Below, piece by piece: positions 34,939-35,740 of a DNA stretch of 35,740 nucleotides. The notes below the pieces were generated by a model. It worked only from the letters and a program-made list of their open reading frames with translations. It was not told where the DNA came from and did not search any database. Made by a program: the position numbers and the translations under genes. Numbering within the stretch: position 1 is the stretch's first letter; every line of letters begins with the position of its first letter. The DNA is taken from assembly GCF_016583795.1 (NCBI RefSeq), contig NZ_NRRS01000035.1:1-35740 (forward strand). The letters run 5' to 3'. This DNA comes from Rhabdochromatium marinum. Lineage in GTDB: Bacteria > Pseudomonadota > Gammaproteobacteria > Chromatiales > Chromatiaceae.

Positions 34939-35493
34939 ATGGTGGCAGTGAAACAAGTAAAAGCGCATGGGTTGGCATGCTTCCGTCTCGGTGATCACAT
35001 ACTGCGTGAACCGGATTATCGGCAACTCCTGGACTGGGCCGATCACTATGGCATGGAGCCGGAGGTATTCACATACCACCTTGCCCGTAGCCAGAAGGAG
35101 CCCGATTGCTTTGGGCATCGAGAGCCCATTGGTTTTGAAATTGTCGCAGGTGCCATCCACAGTCTTGTGTGGGATATCAAGCAATTCGGGGTGATTCCGC
35201 CAAGGTGGCGGGAAGGGGTTTCGGTCAGGAAACTGGCCTTGATCGGTGATTGGTCTATGGCTGTACCGCTGGAACTTCCGCCGATACCAGGGCTGACTGA
35301 GCTGTATTGTTGCAATAACCAGTTCACCGAACTGAACCTCTCGCCGATGCCGGGCTTGGTGAAGCTGACGTGTGGGAGGAGTCAGCTTACTCAGTTAGTC
35401 CTTTCATCGGCACCGAATCTGACGGCTCTGTATTGCGATCATGCGCTGCACATCATCAATCCGCCAGCCTCGTTAAAGGTCATCAGGGGATAA
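34939..35493 (+). CDS. Short leucine-rich-repeat protein
   Basis: 184 residues from ATG 34939. An in-frame TTG at 34921 would add six residues, and neither has a clear ribosome-binding site. The first 95 residues are an unrecognised domain. Residues about 100-175 contain two to three repeats of about 21 residues with the pattern PxLxxLxCxxNxLTxLxLS (PGLTELYCCNNQFTELNLS, PGLVKLTCGRSQLTQLVLS, PNLTALYCDH). This resembles LRR families expanded in some bacteria, but is much shorter than usual, and the third repeat is incomplete. It has no signal peptide. Possible interaction protein or remnant of a larger LRR gene. Confidence 0.7.
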   Translation: MVAVKQVKAHGLACFRLGDHILREPDYRQLLDWADHYGMEPEVFTYHLARSQKEPDCFGHREPIGFEIVAGAIHSLVWDIKQFGVIPPRWREGVSVRKLALIGDWSMAVPLELPPIPGLTELYCCNNQFTELNLSPMPGLVKLTCGRSQLTQLVLSSAPNLTALYCDHALHIINPPASLKVIRG

Positions 35494-35518
35494 AAGCCAA
35501 AACCAGGATTGCCGCATT

Positions 35519-35537
35519 ACCAAGCTTTCTGCTTGGT
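35519..35537 (+). terminator. Hairpin after the leucine-rich-repeat gene
   Basis: ACCAAGC (35519-35525) pairs with GCTTGGT (35531-35537) around TTTCT, 26 bp past the stop. The T content downstream is weak. On the opposite strand it also lies just past the tRNA fragment. Confidence 0.45.
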
Positions 35538-35565
35538 TGAAAATCTTGGCAATGATTGATTCTGA

Positions 35566-35626
35566 TGGTGCGCGAGGGGGGACTCGAACCCCCACGGATT
35601 CCTCCATTGGAACCAGCCCTTTTAAG
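35566..35626 (-). pseudogene. 3' half of a tRNA-Leu gene without its 5' half (possible attachment site)
   Basis: Read on the minus strand, the sequence ends in an encoded CCA (35566-35568). Before it come the 3' acceptor strand CTCGCGC with discriminator A, a perfect T-arm (GGGGG, TTCGAGT, CCCCC), a long variable arm of 21 bases forming a hairpin with one bulge (GGTTCC/GGAATCC), and GGGCT preceded by CTTAAAA. These fit the 3' anticodon stem and a loop with anticodon TAA, so tRNA-Leu. The 5' acceptor GCGCGAG and a D-arm are not found in the remaining 110 bases. A tRNA 3' half cut at the anticodon loop is the typical footprint of integrase-mediated island insertion. The anticodon assignment is less certain than the T-arm and acceptor. 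Confidence 0.65.
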
Positions 35627-35631
35627 GTGGG

Positions 35632-35740
35632 CTAACCAGCGGCCAGAAGCTTGGCGGTCGAGACATGCGGCTTATCTTTGTATCGAGTGCGTTTGGTCAG
35701 CGGTTTTTTCGGACCCCGGCGATTTTTTCGCATGGCTTTC
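35632..35740 (-). CDS. Unidentified basic peptide, C-terminal end (runs off right edge)
   Basis: An open frame on the minus strand from the window edge to a TAG at 35632-35634. From an internal ATG at 35733 it would read MRKNRRGPKKPLTKRTRYKD and so on for 33 residues, ending AKLLAAG. It is very rich in Lys and Arg. The frame stays open to the edge, so it may be the end of a longer protein. It stops 6 bp before the tRNA fragment. If that fragment is an attachment site, this gene belongs to the inserted element. Function unknown. Confidence 0.4.
   Translation of the reverse strand, partial: KAMRKNRRGPKKPLTKRTRYKDKPHVSTAKLLAAG

Noticed and set aside
35566-35740. tmRNA (ssrA) 3' end
   Set aside because: It has a T-arm and CCA, but the acceptor strand CTCGCGC does not match gammaproteobacterial tmRNA ends, no degradation tag ending in ALAA is encoded upstream, and the variable arm fits tRNA-Leu better.
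1-35740. CRISPR array
   Set aside because: No regularly spaced direct repeats were seen; the only repeat units found are protein-coding (CHASE3, LRR, Gly/Ser linker).

Overview
The window is GC-rich and compact, with the gene order of a gammaproteobacterium. The anchor is the conserved block queG / nnr-tsaE-amiB-mutL-miaA-hfq-hflX-hflK-hflC at about 17.2-28.8 kb. The c-di-GMP genes, the SulP transporter with a Cys tail and the LeuA type fit a Chromatiales-like (purple sulfur or sulfur-oxidising) lineage. That placement is inference; no rRNA or photosynthesis gene is present to confirm it.

Layout. The left edge (1-~550) carries the left end of an IS200/IS605-group (ISC) element on the minus strand: the first 94 codons of an IscB RNA-guided nuclease, preceded by an omega-RNA (HEARO) scaffold, next to an Lrp/AsnC regulator. 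The regulator is divergent from leuA, which is followed by the housekeeping genes tsaD, thiG and trmB (1.2-5.6 kb). A MASE1-PAS-GGDEF-EAL gene (5.7-8.0 kb, minus) has lost the first part of its membrane sensor and two EAL active-site acidic residues. A large transglutaminase/DUF2126 protein follows (8.3-11.8 kb). Next comes a tightly overlapping plus-strand operon (11.9-17.1 kb) of an HD-GYP phosphodiesterase, a PAS-GGDEF-EAL protein and the fetA-fetB metal exporter. It ends at a 13-bp hairpin facing the convergent hflC.

The 17.2-27.6 kb minus-strand block is translation quality control, tRNA modification, mismatch repair and cell-wall hydrolysis. It is divergent from queG. queG is followed by an unusual one-gene fusion of a MerR-like helix-turn-helix, a plant-type [2Fe-2S] ferredoxin and a ferredoxin-reductase-like module whose FAD motif is degenerate. 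A SulP anion transporter and a convergent chemoreceptor with a tandemly duplicated CHASE3 sensor follow. The last 1.5 kb is accessory in character: a two-helix small membrane protein, a short leucine-rich-repeat protein, and, at the right edge, the 3' half of a tRNA-Leu gene without its 5' half beside an unidentified basic ORF. This looks like an island boundary.

The strongest leads are the HTH-ferredoxin-reductase fusion, the IscB/omega-RNA locus, the c-di-GMP/FetAB operon, the tRNA-Leu fragment, the degenerate MASE1/EAL protein and the duplicated CHASE3 receptor.
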